This document shows, piece after piece, positions 17,095 to 25,219 of a stretch of 64,000 bases of DNA. This stretch comes from Bradyrhizobium erythrophlei (GTDB lineage: Bacteria; Pseudomonadota; Alphaproteobacteria; Rhizobiales; Xanthobacteraceae): the NCBI RefSeq assembly GCF_900129505.1, contig NZ_LT670818.1, positions 930,001 to 994,000 of the forward strand, read 5' to 3'. Each line of letters begins with the position of its first letter. The first letter of the stretch is position 1. The translations under genes and the position numbers were made by a program. The notes below the pieces were generated by a model. The model saw nothing but the letters and a program-made list of their open reading frames with translations. It had not been told where the DNA came from and did no database searches.

Positions 17095-18188
17095 GGCACG
17101 AACACCAGGAACACGAATACGGCAAATACCACCACATGGACCAGGCCGAACAGGATGTTGGTACGGCCGGTGCCGAAGGTCAGCATGCTCAGGATGAAGG
17201 TCAGGCCCAGCAATACCATGCTTTGCGGGTCGAGCCCGAGCACCAGCTGCTTGTCCAGCGCATAGGCCGCCACCGCGACCGCCGGGATCGTCAGCCCGAT
17301 GGTCGCCAACGACGAGCCGAGCGCGAGGTTCATGCTCTTCTGCAGGTCGTTCTTGCGCGCGGCGGCGAGGGCGGCGACGCTCTCCGGCAAGAGGATCAGG
17401 AGCGCCACCAGGACGCCGGCGAAGGCCGGCGGCGCGCCGATCCTGGCGGTTGCGAAATCCACCACCAGCGAGAATTTCTTTGCCAGCAGCACGACCGCCA
17501 ACAGCGACACCAAAAGCAGCGTGATACTCAAGCCCAGCATGGCGTTCGACAGCGGACGCCCGTCTGCGCCGGGATCGTGTTCGCTGCCGACGAAATAGCC
17601 GCGATGACGGACGGTCTGGGTATAGAGGAACACCGCATAAAGCAGCAGGGTAACGACGCTGACGAAGCCGAGCTGGACGGCGGAATAGACCGGCCCCGGC
17701 GTGGTCAGCGTATAGTTGGGCATGATCAGCGTGATGGTCCCCATCACGATCAGGACGCTGAGATAGAGGTTCGATCCCGCGACCTGGACGTCCTGCTCGC
17801 GGTAGCGCAGGCCGCCTGCGAGGATGCAGATCCCAACGAGGCCGTTGCAGACGATCATCACCACTGCGAATACGGTGTCGCGCGCCAAAGTGGGCACCGG
17901 CTTATCGCCCAGCATGATGGTGGCGATCAGCGCCACCTCGATCACCGTGACCGCCAGCGTCAACAGCAGCGTGCCGTAGGGCTCGCCGACCCGCTCGGCG
18001 ATCACCTCGGCATGATGCACGGCCGCGAACACCGTGCCGAACAGGATCACCAGCAGGGCCGCCGCAAAGGCCGATCCGGCCGCCGACGGCGTGAAGGTGA
18101 CGCCGAGCGCGGTGGCGCCTGCGAAAAACAACACGGCCAGGGCCGGGAATATCCACGCCGATCGCGGCATCGGGCCGTGCGCACTCAT
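17091..18188 (-). CDS. chaA: ChaA-type cation/proton antiporter
   Basis: A 365-residue, roughly eleven-helix membrane protein of the Ca2+/cation antiporter superfamily. The two inverted alpha-repeats are clear: HHAEVIAERVGEPYGTLLL then TVIEVALIA, and LLPESVAALAAARKNDLQ then NLALGSSLATIGLTIP, each with the acidic residue that binds cation. In E. coli, ChaA exchanges Na+, K+ or Ca2+ for protons at alkaline pH. It lies in a minus-strand run with the transhydrogenase genes and an alpha/beta hydrolase, 54 bases after the latter, which fits an operon linked to proton balance. Confidence 0.88.
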   Translation of the reverse strand: MSAHGPMPRSAWIFPALAVLFFAGATALGVTFTPSAAGSAFAAALLVILFGTVFAAVHHAEVIAERVGEPYGTLLLTLAVTVIEVALIATIMLGDKPVPTLARDTVFAVVMIVCNGLVGICILAGGLRYREQDVQVAGSNLYLSVLIVMGTITLIMPNYTLTTPGPVYSAVQLGFVSVVTLLLYAVFLYTQTVRHRGYFVGSEHDPGADGRPLSNAMLGLSITLLLVSLLAVVLLAKKFSLVVDFATARIGAPPAFAGVLVALLILLPESVAALAAARKNDLQKSMNLALGSSLATIGLTIPAVAVAAYALDKQLVLGLDPQSMVLLGLTFILSMLTFGTGRTNILFGLVHVVVFAVFVFLVFVP

Positions 18189-18242
18189 GTGACCTCATTT
18201 TCAAAGTCGGGGCCTGAACTATGCGCCAAACCGCGGCAGCCG

Positions 18243-19049
18243 TCAGCTTTTTGCAGCATTGATGAACCGCCGGGCCGTTTCGATCGCCCCGTAGTCGTCG
18301 AGATTGTTATGACCGCCATCGGCAAACCGCACGAATTGTTTCGGCTCTCGCGCGAGCGCGAACAATCGCTCGCCAAGGTGGATCGGAATGGTGGCATCCC
18401 GCGCACCATGCATGATCAGCAGCGGAGCCGTCATTCGCGCGATGCGCTGATCGGAGCGAAACGAATCCCGTATCAGCCAGCGCACCGGCGCATACCAGAA
18501 CAGCGAACCGGCAACATCCGCCACTGACGTGTAGGGAGCTTCCAATATGACCTTTCCGACCGCGCGATCGACCGCCAGCGCGACCGCGACGCCGCTACCC
18601 AGCGAAAAACCCCAGAGGACCATCCGGTCCGCGCCGTAGCGCGCCGCCGCAAAGGCATAGGCCGCCGCGGCATCGCTGAGCAGCCCCTGCTCGCTGGGCC
18701 GTCCGCTCGAACCGGCATAACCCCGATAGGACAGCGCGACGAGCCCGGTCCCGTCAGCGGTCATGTTGCGAAAATGGCTGACGAGTGCCGCCAGAAAATC
18801 TCCGTTGCCGGGAAAATAGATGACGACCGCATGGCCCGGCTTGGCCGGCACGTGCCAGACGATGACCTTCTCGCCATCCGTCGTGGTGAGCGTATGTTCC
18901 TCGGCCTCGCGAAAACCGACAGCTTCGGGAGCGGCGCGCACCCTCTCCGGGATCGGAAACATCAACGCCCGCTGCGCGAAGTAAAGGAGGGCAAGACCGC
19001 CGAGATAGCCGCCCGCTGCGAGACCGACAAGCCATTTCAGGACGGTCAT
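18243..19049 (-). CDS. Membrane-anchored alpha/beta hydrolase (ABHD13/17-like)
   Basis: A 268-residue protein with one N-terminal membrane helix (about 5-25) and an alpha/beta-hydrolase domain. IYFPGNGDF is the oxyanion region, GFSLGSGVA the nucleophile elbow with its Ser, HGARDATIP the acidic residue and DGGHNNL the His, so the triad is complete. The architecture matches the BEM46/ABHD13 group of serine hydrolases, whose substrates are mostly unknown thioesters or lipids. It lies 18 bases after pntB on the same strand and is probably in its transcript. Confidence 0.85.
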   Translation of the reverse strand: MTVLKWLVGLAAGGYLGGLALLYFAQRALMFPIPERVRAAPEAVGFREAEEHTLTTTDGEKVIVWHVPAKPGHAVVIYFPGNGDFLAALVSHFRNMTADGTGLVALSYRGYAGSSGRPSEQGLLSDAAAAYAFAAARYGADRMVLWGFSLGSGVAVALAVDRAVGKVILEAPYTSVADVAGSLFWYAPVRWLIRDSFRSDQRIARMTAPLLIMHGARDATIPIHLGERLFALAREPKQFVRFADGGHNNLDDYGAIETARRFINAAKS

Positions 19050-19067
19050 GATTTCCCGTGAGGGGGC

Positions 19068-20465
19068 TTACATCGCCTTGACGATGTTCTCGGTCATCTT
19101 CTTGGCGTCGCCGAGCAGCATCATGGTGTTGTCGCGGTAGAACAGCGGATTGTCGATGCCGGCATAGCCGGAGGCGAGCGAGCGCTTGATGAACATCACG
19201 GTGCCGGCCTTCCAGACCTGCAGCACCGGCATGCCGTAGATCGGCGATTTCGGATCGTCCTCGGCGGCCGGATTGGTGACGTCGTTAGCGCCGATCACGA
19301 AGGCGACGTCGGCCTGGGCGAATTCCGAATTGATGTCCTCGAGTTCGAACACCTCGTCATAGGGCACATTGGCTTCGGCGAGCAGCACGTTCATGTGGCC
19401 GGGCATGCGGCCCGCGACGGGATGAATGGCGTATTTCACCTCGACGCCTTCCTTCTTGAGCGTGTCCGCCATCTCGCGCAGCGCGTGCTGCGCCTGCGCC
19501 ACCGCCATGCCGTAGCCGGGCACGATGATCACCTTCTGCGCGTTCTTCATGATGAAGGCCGCATCATCCGCCGAGCCCAGTTTGACCGGGCGCACTTCGC
19601 CGGTGCCGCCGCCCGCGGCAGCGGTCTCGCCACCGAAGCCGCCGAGGATGACCGAGATGAAGGAGCGGTTCATGGCGTGGCACATGATGTAGGACAGGAT
19701 GGCGCCGGATGATCCGACCAGCGCGCCGGTGATGATCAGCGCCGAGTTGCCGAGCGTGAAGCCGATGCCGGCGGCGGCCCAGCCGGAATAGGAGTTCAGC
19801 ATCGAGATCACGACCGGCATGTCGGCGCCGCCGATCGGGATGATCAGGAGCGCGCCGAGCACCAGCGCCAGGATCACGATCAGCCAGAAGTCGAGCGCGC
19901 TGCCGGATAGCACCAGGCCGACGATAAAGAACACCAGGGCCAGGGCCAGCACGATGTTAATGACGTGCCGCGCCGGCAGGATGATCGGCGCGCCGCTCAT
20001 GCGCCCCGACAGCTTCGCGAACGCGATCACCGAGCCGGTAAACGTCAGCGCGCCGATGGCGACGCCGAGCGACATTTCGACCAGGCTCTGCGGATGGATG
20101 TTTCCGGGCGTGCCGATGTCGAAGGCCTCGGGTGCGTAGAACGCGCCGGCGGCGACCAGCACCGCGGCCATACCGACCAGCGAGTGGAATGCGGCGACCA
20201 GTTCCGGCATCGAGGTCATCGGCACCCGCCGCGCGATCACCGCGCCGATCGAGCCGCCGATGGCGACGCCGAGGACGACGAGCAGCCAGCCGATGGCGTC
20301 GGCCGGCGGATGCGCGGCGAGCGTGGTCCCCACCGCGATCGCCATGCCGATCATGCCGAAGAAGTTGCCCTGCCGCGATGACGCCGGGCTCGACAGGCCC
20401 CGCAGCGACAGGATGAACAGGACCCCGGCGACGAGGTATAAAACCGCAGCAAGATTGGCGTTCAT
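19068..20465 (-). CDS. pntB: Proton-translocating NAD(P) transhydrogenase, subunit beta
   Basis: A 465-residue protein of full length. The N-terminal half has about nine membrane helices (for example GMIGMAIAVGTTLA, GASIG-like segments) and forms part of the proton channel; the C-terminal domain III binds NADP(H), with VPGYGMAVAQAQHALREM and GANDVTNPAAEDDP as signatures. With PntAA and PntAB it couples hydride transfer from NADH to NADP+ to proton entry and so makes NADPH. It is last in the pntAA-pntAB-pntB order. Confidence 0.97.
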   Translation of the reverse strand: MNANLAAVLYLVAGVLFILSLRGLSSPASSRQGNFFGMIGMAIAVGTTLAAHPPADAIGWLLVVLGVAIGGSIGAVIARRVPMTSMPELVAAFHSLVGMAAVLVAAGAFYAPEAFDIGTPGNIHPQSLVEMSLGVAIGALTFTGSVIAFAKLSGRMSGAPIILPARHVINIVLALALVFFIVGLVLSGSALDFWLIVILALVLGALLIIPIGGADMPVVISMLNSYSGWAAAGIGFTLGNSALIITGALVGSSGAILSYIMCHAMNRSFISVILGGFGGETAAAGGGTGEVRPVKLGSADDAAFIMKNAQKVIIVPGYGMAVAQAQHALREMADTLKKEGVEVKYAIHPVAGRMPGHMNVLLAEANVPYDEVFELEDINSEFAQADVAFVIGANDVTNPAAEDDPKSPIYGMPVLQVWKAGTVMFIKRSLASGYAGIDNPLFYRDNTMMLLGDAKKMTENIVKAM

Positions 20466-20507
20466 CTCAGGCCCCCAATGTCTTCGTCACCACGAGGTGC
20501 ACGCCGT

Positions 20508-20825
20508 TCACTTGATCTTCTTCTTGTACATCGCGAGCATGCGCTGGGTGACCAGGAAGCCGCCGAAGATATTCACGCAGGCAAAGATCAGCGCGACAAA
20601 GCCGAAGCCGCGCGCCCATACCCCGCCGCTGCCGACCATCGCGACGCCGACCGCAAGCAGCGCGCCGACCACGATCACCGAGGAAATCGCATTCGTCACC
20701 GACATCAGCGGCGTGTGCAGCGCAGGGGTCACCGACCACACCACGAAATAGCCGACGAACACGGCGAGCACGAAAATCGACAGCCGGAACACGAAGGGAT
20801 CGACGGCCTGCGCGATATGTTCCAT
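20508..20825 (-). CDS. pntAB: NAD(P) transhydrogenase, membrane subunit alpha 2
   Basis: A 105-residue membrane protein with three to four helices, equal to the C-terminal membrane part of E. coli Pnt[21 protein letters not shown] is the conserved channel segment. Splitting alpha into a soluble and a membrane subunit is the arrangement of Rhodospirillum rubrum and most alphaproteobacteria. It lies 12 bases after pntAA and 42 before pntB, so the three are co-expressed. Confidence 0.96.
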   Translation of the reverse strand: MEHIAQAVDPFVFRLSIFVLAVFVGYFVVWSVTPALHTPLMSVTNAISSVIVVGALLAVGVAMVGSGGVWARGFGFVALIFACVNIFGGFLVTQRMLAMYKKKIK

Positions 20826-20837
20826 GGCGGCTCTCCT

Positions 20838-21965
20838 TTAGGTCTTCGGCTGGAAGTTCGGGTGAATGACGGCGCCGTCCTTTGTCAATGCGGTAGCCTT
20901 GACCAGTTCGTCGTCCCAGTTCACCGCCAGTTGCTTGGTGGTTTTGTCTACCAGCGTCTCGATGAAGGAAAACAGGTTGCGCGCATAGAGGCTTGACGCC
21001 GAGGCCGCGACGCGGCCGGCGACATTGGTGTAGCCGACGATCTTGATGCCATCGAGATCGACGACTTCGCCGGGCTTTGCGCCCTCGACATTGCCGCCGC
21101 GCTCGACCGCGAGATCCACCAGCACCGAACCCGGCTTCATCGACTTGACCATCTCGGTGCTGACGAGCTTTGGCGCCGGCCGGCCTGGGATCAGCGCCGT
21201 CGTGATCACGATGTCCTGCTTCTTGATATGCTCGGCGGTGAGCGCGGCCTGCTTGGCCTGATACTCTTTCGACATTTCCTTGGCGTAGCCGCCGGCGGTC
21301 TGGGCGTTCTTGAATTCCTCGTCCTCGACCGCGAGGAATTTGGCGCCGAGACTTTCGACCTGCTCCTTGGTCGCAGGGCGCACGTCGTTCGCGGTGACCA
21401 CGGCGCCGAGCCGTCGCGCGGTCGCGATGGCCTGCAGGCCGGCGACGCCGACACCCATCACGAACACTTTTGCCGCCGGAATGGTGCCGGCCGCGGTCAT
21501 CATCATCGGGAAAGCGCGGCCGAAGGCCTCGGCCGCCTCGATCACCGCACGGTAACCGGCGAGATTGGCCTGGCTCGACAGCACGTCCATCACCTGCGCG
21601 CGGGTAATGCGCGGCATCAATTCCATCGCAAACGCCGAGATGCCGGAATCCGCCATCGCCTTCAGCGCGGCGTCGTTGCCATAGGGGTCCATGATGGCGA
21701 CGACCAGCACGCCGCGCTTGTATTTGCCAAGCTCGGACGCCTCGGGCCGCTTCACCTTGATAACGATGTCAGCGTCCTTGACCGCGTCGGCGCTGACGGT
21801 AGCGCCGGCCGCGGTGAATTCGGCATCCGGCAGCCCCGACTTAATCCCGGCGCCGGGCTCGACGGCGACATCGACGCCCAGAGCCTTGAATTTCTTCACG
21901 GTATCGGGCGATGCGGCGACCCGCGGCTCGGAGGGGTCGATTTCCTTGGCGACGGCAATCTTCAT
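20838..21965 (-). CDS. pntAA: NAD(P) transhydrogenase, soluble subunit alpha 1
   Basis: A 375-residue cytoplasmic domain I that binds NAD(H). MKIAVAKEIDPSEPRVAASP is the typical start, SSQANLAGYRAVIEAA the RQD-loop region and VMGVGVAGLQAIATARRLGA the NAD-binding fold. The ATG at 21965 has GGAGG seven bases upstream and is preferred over a longer in-frame start at 22001. First gene of the transhydrogenase operon. The upstream 134 bases, up to the cytochrome oxidase small subunit gene, probably hold its promoter. Confidence 0.96.
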   Translation of the reverse strand: MKIAVAKEIDPSEPRVAASPDTVKKFKALGVDVAVEPGAGIKSGLPDAEFTAAGATVSADAVKDADIVIKVKRPEASELGKYKRGVLVVAIMDPYGNDAALKAMADSGISAFAMELMPRITRAQVMDVLSSQANLAGYRAVIEAAEAFGRAFPMMMTAAGTIPAAKVFVMGVGVAGLQAIATARRLGAVVTANDVRPATKEQVESLGAKFLAVEDEEFKNAQTAGGYAKEMSKEYQAKQAALTAEHIKKQDIVITTALIPGRPAPKLVSTEMVKSMKPGSVLVDLAVERGGNVEGAKPGEVVDLDGIKIVGYTNVAGRVAASASSLYARNLFSFIETLVDKTTKQLAVNWDDELVKATALTKDGAVIHPNFQPKT

Positions 21966-22098
21966 ATAGCCTCCGGCGGCGCGAGACGGGCGCGCGCGCA
22001 AACTAGCGTTTCTCCCGCGGGGATGAATACCGGTTTCGTGACCGGATTGCGTGCAATTTTTCTAAAACGCTCCGCCGGGCGGCGGCGCGGCCGATGCA

Positions 22099-22251
22099 TC
22101 AGGTCAGAAACAGCCCCATCATGGCGACGATGAAGACGACGGCGAGAGTGCCGTACTTCACCAGCATGATGAAACCTTCATAGGTCTGCTCATGCGCCGG
22201 ATAATCGTTGCCGTCGGCGGTCGTGTAGGCCACTTCGTTATGTTCAGCCAT
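22099..22251 (-). CDS. aa3-type cytochrome c oxidase small subunit IV
   Basis: A 50-codon gene. The start ATG at 22251 follows ACCGGAGACACC. The product has an acidic soluble head (MAEHNEVAYTTADGNDYP), then HEQTYEGFIMLVKYG leading into a single membrane helix (TLAVVFIVAMMGLFL). HEQTYEGF followed by one helix is the signature of the bacterial aa3 oxidase subunit IV family, about 45-60 residues, which sits beside the catalytic subunits in the inner membrane and is not needed for catalysis. In this group the gene is usually found away from the main oxidase operon. It is on the same strand as pntAA, 134 bases upstream. Confidence 0.9.
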   Translation of the reverse strand: MAEHNEVAYTTADGNDYPAHEQTYEGFIMLVKYGTLAVVFIVAMMGLFLT

Positions 22252-22354
22252 GGTGTCTCCGGTGATTTCTTGCGTCTTGCGGTGGAATTACCGGAATCCA
22301 CGGGAGAGAGCAACGGCCACGGGCCTTTTGTGCACCAGCTGCGATTGCGAGGGA

Positions 22355-22756
22355 CTAGCGGGCCTCGGGCGGCCAATTGTCCCGGATCCAGCGGGTCAGG
22401 CTTTCCTCGCTGACCTCGCCGGCGGCAAGAGAGAGGATGATGGCCGTGGCGTGCGCGGGATCGGGCTCGAAAGCGACGCCGTTTTTGTGAAGGAATACTG
22501 TCATTGCCATGAAGGCGATGCGCTTATTGCCATCGACGAAGGCGTGATTTTTCGCGAGCCCAAAGGCATAGGCAGCCGCAAGTTCAGCCATCTCAGATTG
22601 TTCGTACCGCCATTTATTGATCGGACGCTCAAGCGCCGACCGCAGCATGCCTTCATCACGCAAGCCTGGAGCTCCGCCGAAGCGGCGCAACTGGCGGCCA
22701 TGGATTGCGATGGCCTGCTCGTAAGTGATCCAGAGCGGCTCGTTCGGCTCGCTCAT
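22355..22756 (-). CDS. doc: Doc-family (death-on-curing) toxin
   Basis: A 133-residue Fic-fold protein. The motif HAFVDGNKRIAF is the Doc version of the Fic active site: the His, the Asp-Gly-Asn and the Lys-Arg are intact. Phage P1 Doc phosphorylates and inactivates elongation factor Tu; Fic proteins in general AMPylate. ALERP near residue 43 is also typical of Doc. The antitoxin gene lies 13 bases upstream on the same strand. The N-terminal PLWITYEQAIAIH is a full Doc start, so the toxin looks complete and functional. Confidence 0.92.
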   Translation of the reverse strand: MSEPNEPLWITYEQAIAIHGRQLRRFGGAPGLRDEGMLRSALERPINKWRYEQSEMAELAAAYAFGLAKNHAFVDGNKRIAFMAMTVFLHKNGVAFEPDPAHATAIILSLAAGEVSEESLTRWIRDNWPPEAR

Positions 22757-22769
22757 TGGAGTGCTCGAC

Positions 22770-22994
22770 TTATTTGGCGAGAGCCGCGAGCGTGTCCTTG
22801 TACTTGTCCATAACCTGGTCGGCTATTTCCATGGTCTTTTCGAAGTCGGGATCGTACGGCATTGCTTGAAATCCGCCACCAGCGAGTTCGGTGATGTGCA
22901 GTTCCTGACCTCGCTTGAGGTCGAGCCGCTGCATCAATTCGCGAGGGAGCAGAAGACCGTCGGAATTCCCGATCTTTTTGATTTCGATTTTCAT
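22770..22994 (-). CDS. AbrB/MazE-type antitoxin paired with Doc
   Basis: A 74-residue protein. The ATG at 22994 gives MKIEIKKIGNSDGLLLPREL, a swapped-hairpin AbrB DNA-binding domain (about 1-45), followed by an acidic, probably flexible tail (DPDFEKTMEIADQVMDKYKD) that would wrap the toxin. Doc is classically paired with Phd, but AbrB-type partners are common for chromosomal Doc toxins. It should repress its own operon; an imperfect inverted repeat at 23081-23108 is a good operator candidate. Confidence 0.88.
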   Translation of the reverse strand: MKIEIKKIGNSDGLLLPRELMQRLDLKRGQELHITELAGGGFQAMPYDPDFEKTMEIADQVMDKYKDTLAALAK

Positions 22995-23080
22995 TGTGAA
23001 ATCGTCCTTTTCGTTGAGCACAATTGCTCCGAGTTCGTTCAATGAATTCGAGCCACATGATGGACATCCAGAACGTTAAA

Positions 23081-23108
23081 AGGTGTAATACATTCGTATA
23101 ACACACCT
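23081..23108. promoter_or_regulatory. Inverted repeat, candidate operator of the toxin-antitoxin operon
   Basis: GTGTAATAC (23083-23091) and GTATAACAC (23096-23104) flank ATTC and form a near-perfect dyad. The outer AGGTGT and ACACCT extend it with a two-base offset. It lies about 90 bp before the antitoxin start in an AT-rich stretch with TATA-like sequences on the minus strand. Confidence 0.5.
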
Positions 23109-23148
23109 CTCCAACCCGTTCAACAGATGTTTTACGCGCCATCGTCGC

Positions 23149-25080
23149 TCAGTCCATCTCCTCCAGTTCGTCGATCATGCCCGCGATGACCGACAGGCCG
23201 CGGTCCCAGAATGTGGGATCCCTGGCGTCCAGCCCGAACGGCCTGAGCAGCTCGGAATAATGCTTGGTGCCACCGGCCGCGAGCATGGCGAGATAACGCT
23301 CGGCAAATCCTTCGGCGGCATTTTCGTAGACCGCATAGAGCGAGTTCACCAGGCAATCGCCGAACGCGTAGGCATAGACGTAGAACGGCGAATGGATGAA
23401 GTGCGGGATGTACATCCAGAAATTCTCATAGCCTGGACGGATATCGATCGCGGGACCCAGGCTTTCGCCCTGCACGCTGAGCCAGAGTTCGCCGAGCCGC
23501 TCGGCGGTCAGTTCGCCGTTTTTCCGCTCGGTATGAACGGCGCGCTCGAACGTATAGAACGCGATCTGGCGCACCACCGTATTGATCATATCCTCGACCT
23601 TGCCGGCGAGCAGCGCCTGGCGCTGCTTGGCGCTCCTGGTCTCCGCCAGCAGCCGCTTGAAGGTCAGCATTTCGCCGAACACGCTGGCGGTCTCGGCCAG
23701 CGTCAGCGGCGTCGGCGCCATCAGCGGTCCGTTCCGGGCCGCCAGCACCTGGTGCACGCCGTGGCCGAGCTCATGGGCAAGCGTCATCACGTCGCGCGGC
23801 TTGCCCTGATAGTTCATCAGCACATAAGGATGCGCCGACGGCGTGGTCGGATGCGAGAATGCGCCGGGCGCCTTGCCGGGACGCACCGGCGCATCGATCC
23901 AGCGATCCGTGAAAAAGCGCTCGGCGATGCGGGCCATCTCCGGCGAGAATCCGCGGTAGGCCGTCAGCACCATGTTCTTGGCCTCGGGCCAGGCGATGCT
24001 GCCGGTGGCGGCGAACGGCAGCGGCGCATTGCGGTCCCAATGCGCGAGCTTCTTCTTATTGAACCAGCCCGCCTTGAGCTGATAATAGCGATGCGACAGC
24101 CGCGGATAGGCCGCGCGGACCGAACTCACCAGCGCATCGACGACCTCACGCTCGACGCGGTTGTTGAGATGGCGGGAATCGGCGACATCCTGGAAGCCGC
24201 GCCAGCGGTCGGAAATTTCCTTGTCCTTGGCGAGCGTGTTGGTGATGAGCGCAAAGGTCCGCTCGTTGGCCTTGAACGTCTTGGCCAGTGCCTGCCCGGC
24301 GGCCTTGCGCTTTGCGCCGTCACGGTCCTGCAGCAGGTTCAGCGTCGGCTCGATCGCCAGTTCCTTGGCCGCGACCTTGAAGCGCAGGCCCGAGATGGTC
24401 TGGTCGAACAGCCGGTTCCAGGCGGCATAGCCGCTCTGGGATTTCTCGTGAAACAGCTGCTCGACGCGATCCTCAAGCTGATAGGGCTTTTCCTTGCGCA
24501 GATCCTCGATCCACGGACGATAATGCGCCAGCTCGGGCGTCTGCAGCGCGCGTTCGATCACGGCATCGTCGATCCGGTTCAGTTCGAGCCCGAAGAACAA
24601 CAAATGCACCGATGCATTGGTCAGCCGCTCGGAGACGTCGCCGTAGAATTTGGAGATCGCGGGATCGACGCTGTCGCCGGCGTGAACCAGCCCGGCATAG
24701 GAGCCGAGACGGCCGGCGAGATCGTCGATCGCCTCAAAGCGTCGTACCGCCTCCGCGAGCCAGGCGCCGCCGCCCTGTTCCGCCGCCTTTTCGGCGAGTT
24801 TGCCCCTGTAGTCGGTCTCAAACGCGACGCAATCGGCATCCATCCTTTCCAGGTCGCGGGTGACTTCCAGCGCGTCGATACCGGAATAGAGATCGGCCAG
24901 ATTCCATTCCGGCAATCTGCCGGGCTTGTTGCCGTTCCTGGTTTTGGCCGCGGATTTCTTGGCCGTTGAGTTCTTGGCCATTAAGTTCTTGGCCGTCGAG
25001 TTCTTGAGCGTGGAGTTCTTGGCGGCGGCCTTGCGTTGAGCTGCCGGCTTGCGGAGGGCGGATGTGGAGCGCGAGGTCAT
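23149..25080 (-). CDS. pepF: M3-family oligoendopeptidase F
   Basis: A 643-residue cytoplasmic zinc metallopeptidase that degrades peptides of about 6-20 residues. The active site HELGHGVHQ (HExxH) is intact, followed downstream by LAETASVFGEML with the third ligand Glu. LPEWNLADLYSGIDALEV marks the start of the conserved family domain, near residue 57. The first 56 residues are an extra, Lys/Ala/Asn/Ser-rich extension made by a 15-base tandem repeat. This extension may be disordered; it makes the start less certain, but ATG at 25080 is the only good one. Confidence 0.93.
   Translation of the reverse strand: MTSRSTSALRKPAAQRKAAAKNSTLKNSTAKNLMAKNSTAKKSAAKTRNGNKPGRLPEWNLADLYSGIDALEVTRDLERMDADCVAFETDYRGKLAEKAAEQGGGAWLAEAVRRFEAIDDLAGRLGSYAGLVHAGDSVDPAISKFYGDVSERLTNASVHLLFFGLELNRIDDAVIERALQTPELAHYRPWIEDLRKEKPYQLEDRVEQLFHEKSQSGYAAWNRLFDQTISGLRFKVAAKELAIEPTLNLLQDRDGAKRKAAGQALAKTFKANERTFALITNTLAKDKEISDRWRGFQDVADSRHLNNRVEREVVDALVSSVRAAYPRLSHRYYQLKAGWFNKKKLAHWDRNAPLPFAATGSIAWPEAKNMVLTAYRGFSPEMARIAERFFTDRWIDAPVRPGKAPGAFSHPTTPSAHPYVLMNYQGKPRDVMTLAHELGHGVHQVLAARNGPLMAPTPLTLAETASVFGEMLTFKRLLAETRSAKQRQALLAGKVEDMINTVVRQIAFYTFERAVHTERKNGELTAERLGELWLSVQGESLGPAIDIRPGYENFWMYIPHFIHSPFYVYAYAFGDCLVNSLYAVYENAAEGFAERYLAMLAAGGTKHYSELLRPFGLDARDPTFWDRGLSVIAGMIDELEEMD
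24956..25030. repeat. 15-base tandem repeat, five units, in pepF
   Basis: Five units starting TTCTTGG or TTCTTGA at 24956, 24971, 24986, 25001 and 25016. Units 1-3 differ by a few bases (TTCTTGGCCGTTGAG, TTCTTGGCCATTAAG, TTCTTGGCCGTCGAG) and units 4-5 are more diverged. On the coding strand each gives a KNSTA-like pentapeptide in the N-terminal extension of the peptidase. Confidence 0.85.
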
Positions 25081-25145
25081 CTTGTTCGAAACCTGTGTTC
25101 AATCATTAAGGCTGCGCGGGCGAAGTGAAAGCGGGACGGCAACAT

Positions 25146-25161
25146 TTAAGAGTGCGTTAAT
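25146..25161. promoter_or_regulatory. CtrA-like site (TTAA-N7-TTAAT)
   Basis: TTAA-GAGTGCG-TTAAT matches both halves of the CtrA consensus except the last base. It ends 58 bp before the start of the sigma-54 response regulator gene, the same spacing seen for the exact CtrA-type sites at 29527 and 45793. It also lies 66 bp before pepF on the other strand. Confidence 0.45.
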
Positions 25162-25219
25162 CGGCATCGGCGAGATTGCCCCGATTCGAGACAGATAGTT
25201 GTAGCGCGCGGGGAAAGCC

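Noticed and set aside
16779..18527. 582-codon plus-strand open frame
   Set aside because: Antisense to the cupin, antiporter and hydrolase genes; His/Gln/Arg-rich and motif-free.
23260..24969. 569-codon plus-strand open frame
   Set aside because: Antisense shadow of pepF.
25083..25099. GTTC-N9-GTTC before pepF
   Set aside because: The LexA box needs a seven-base spacer.
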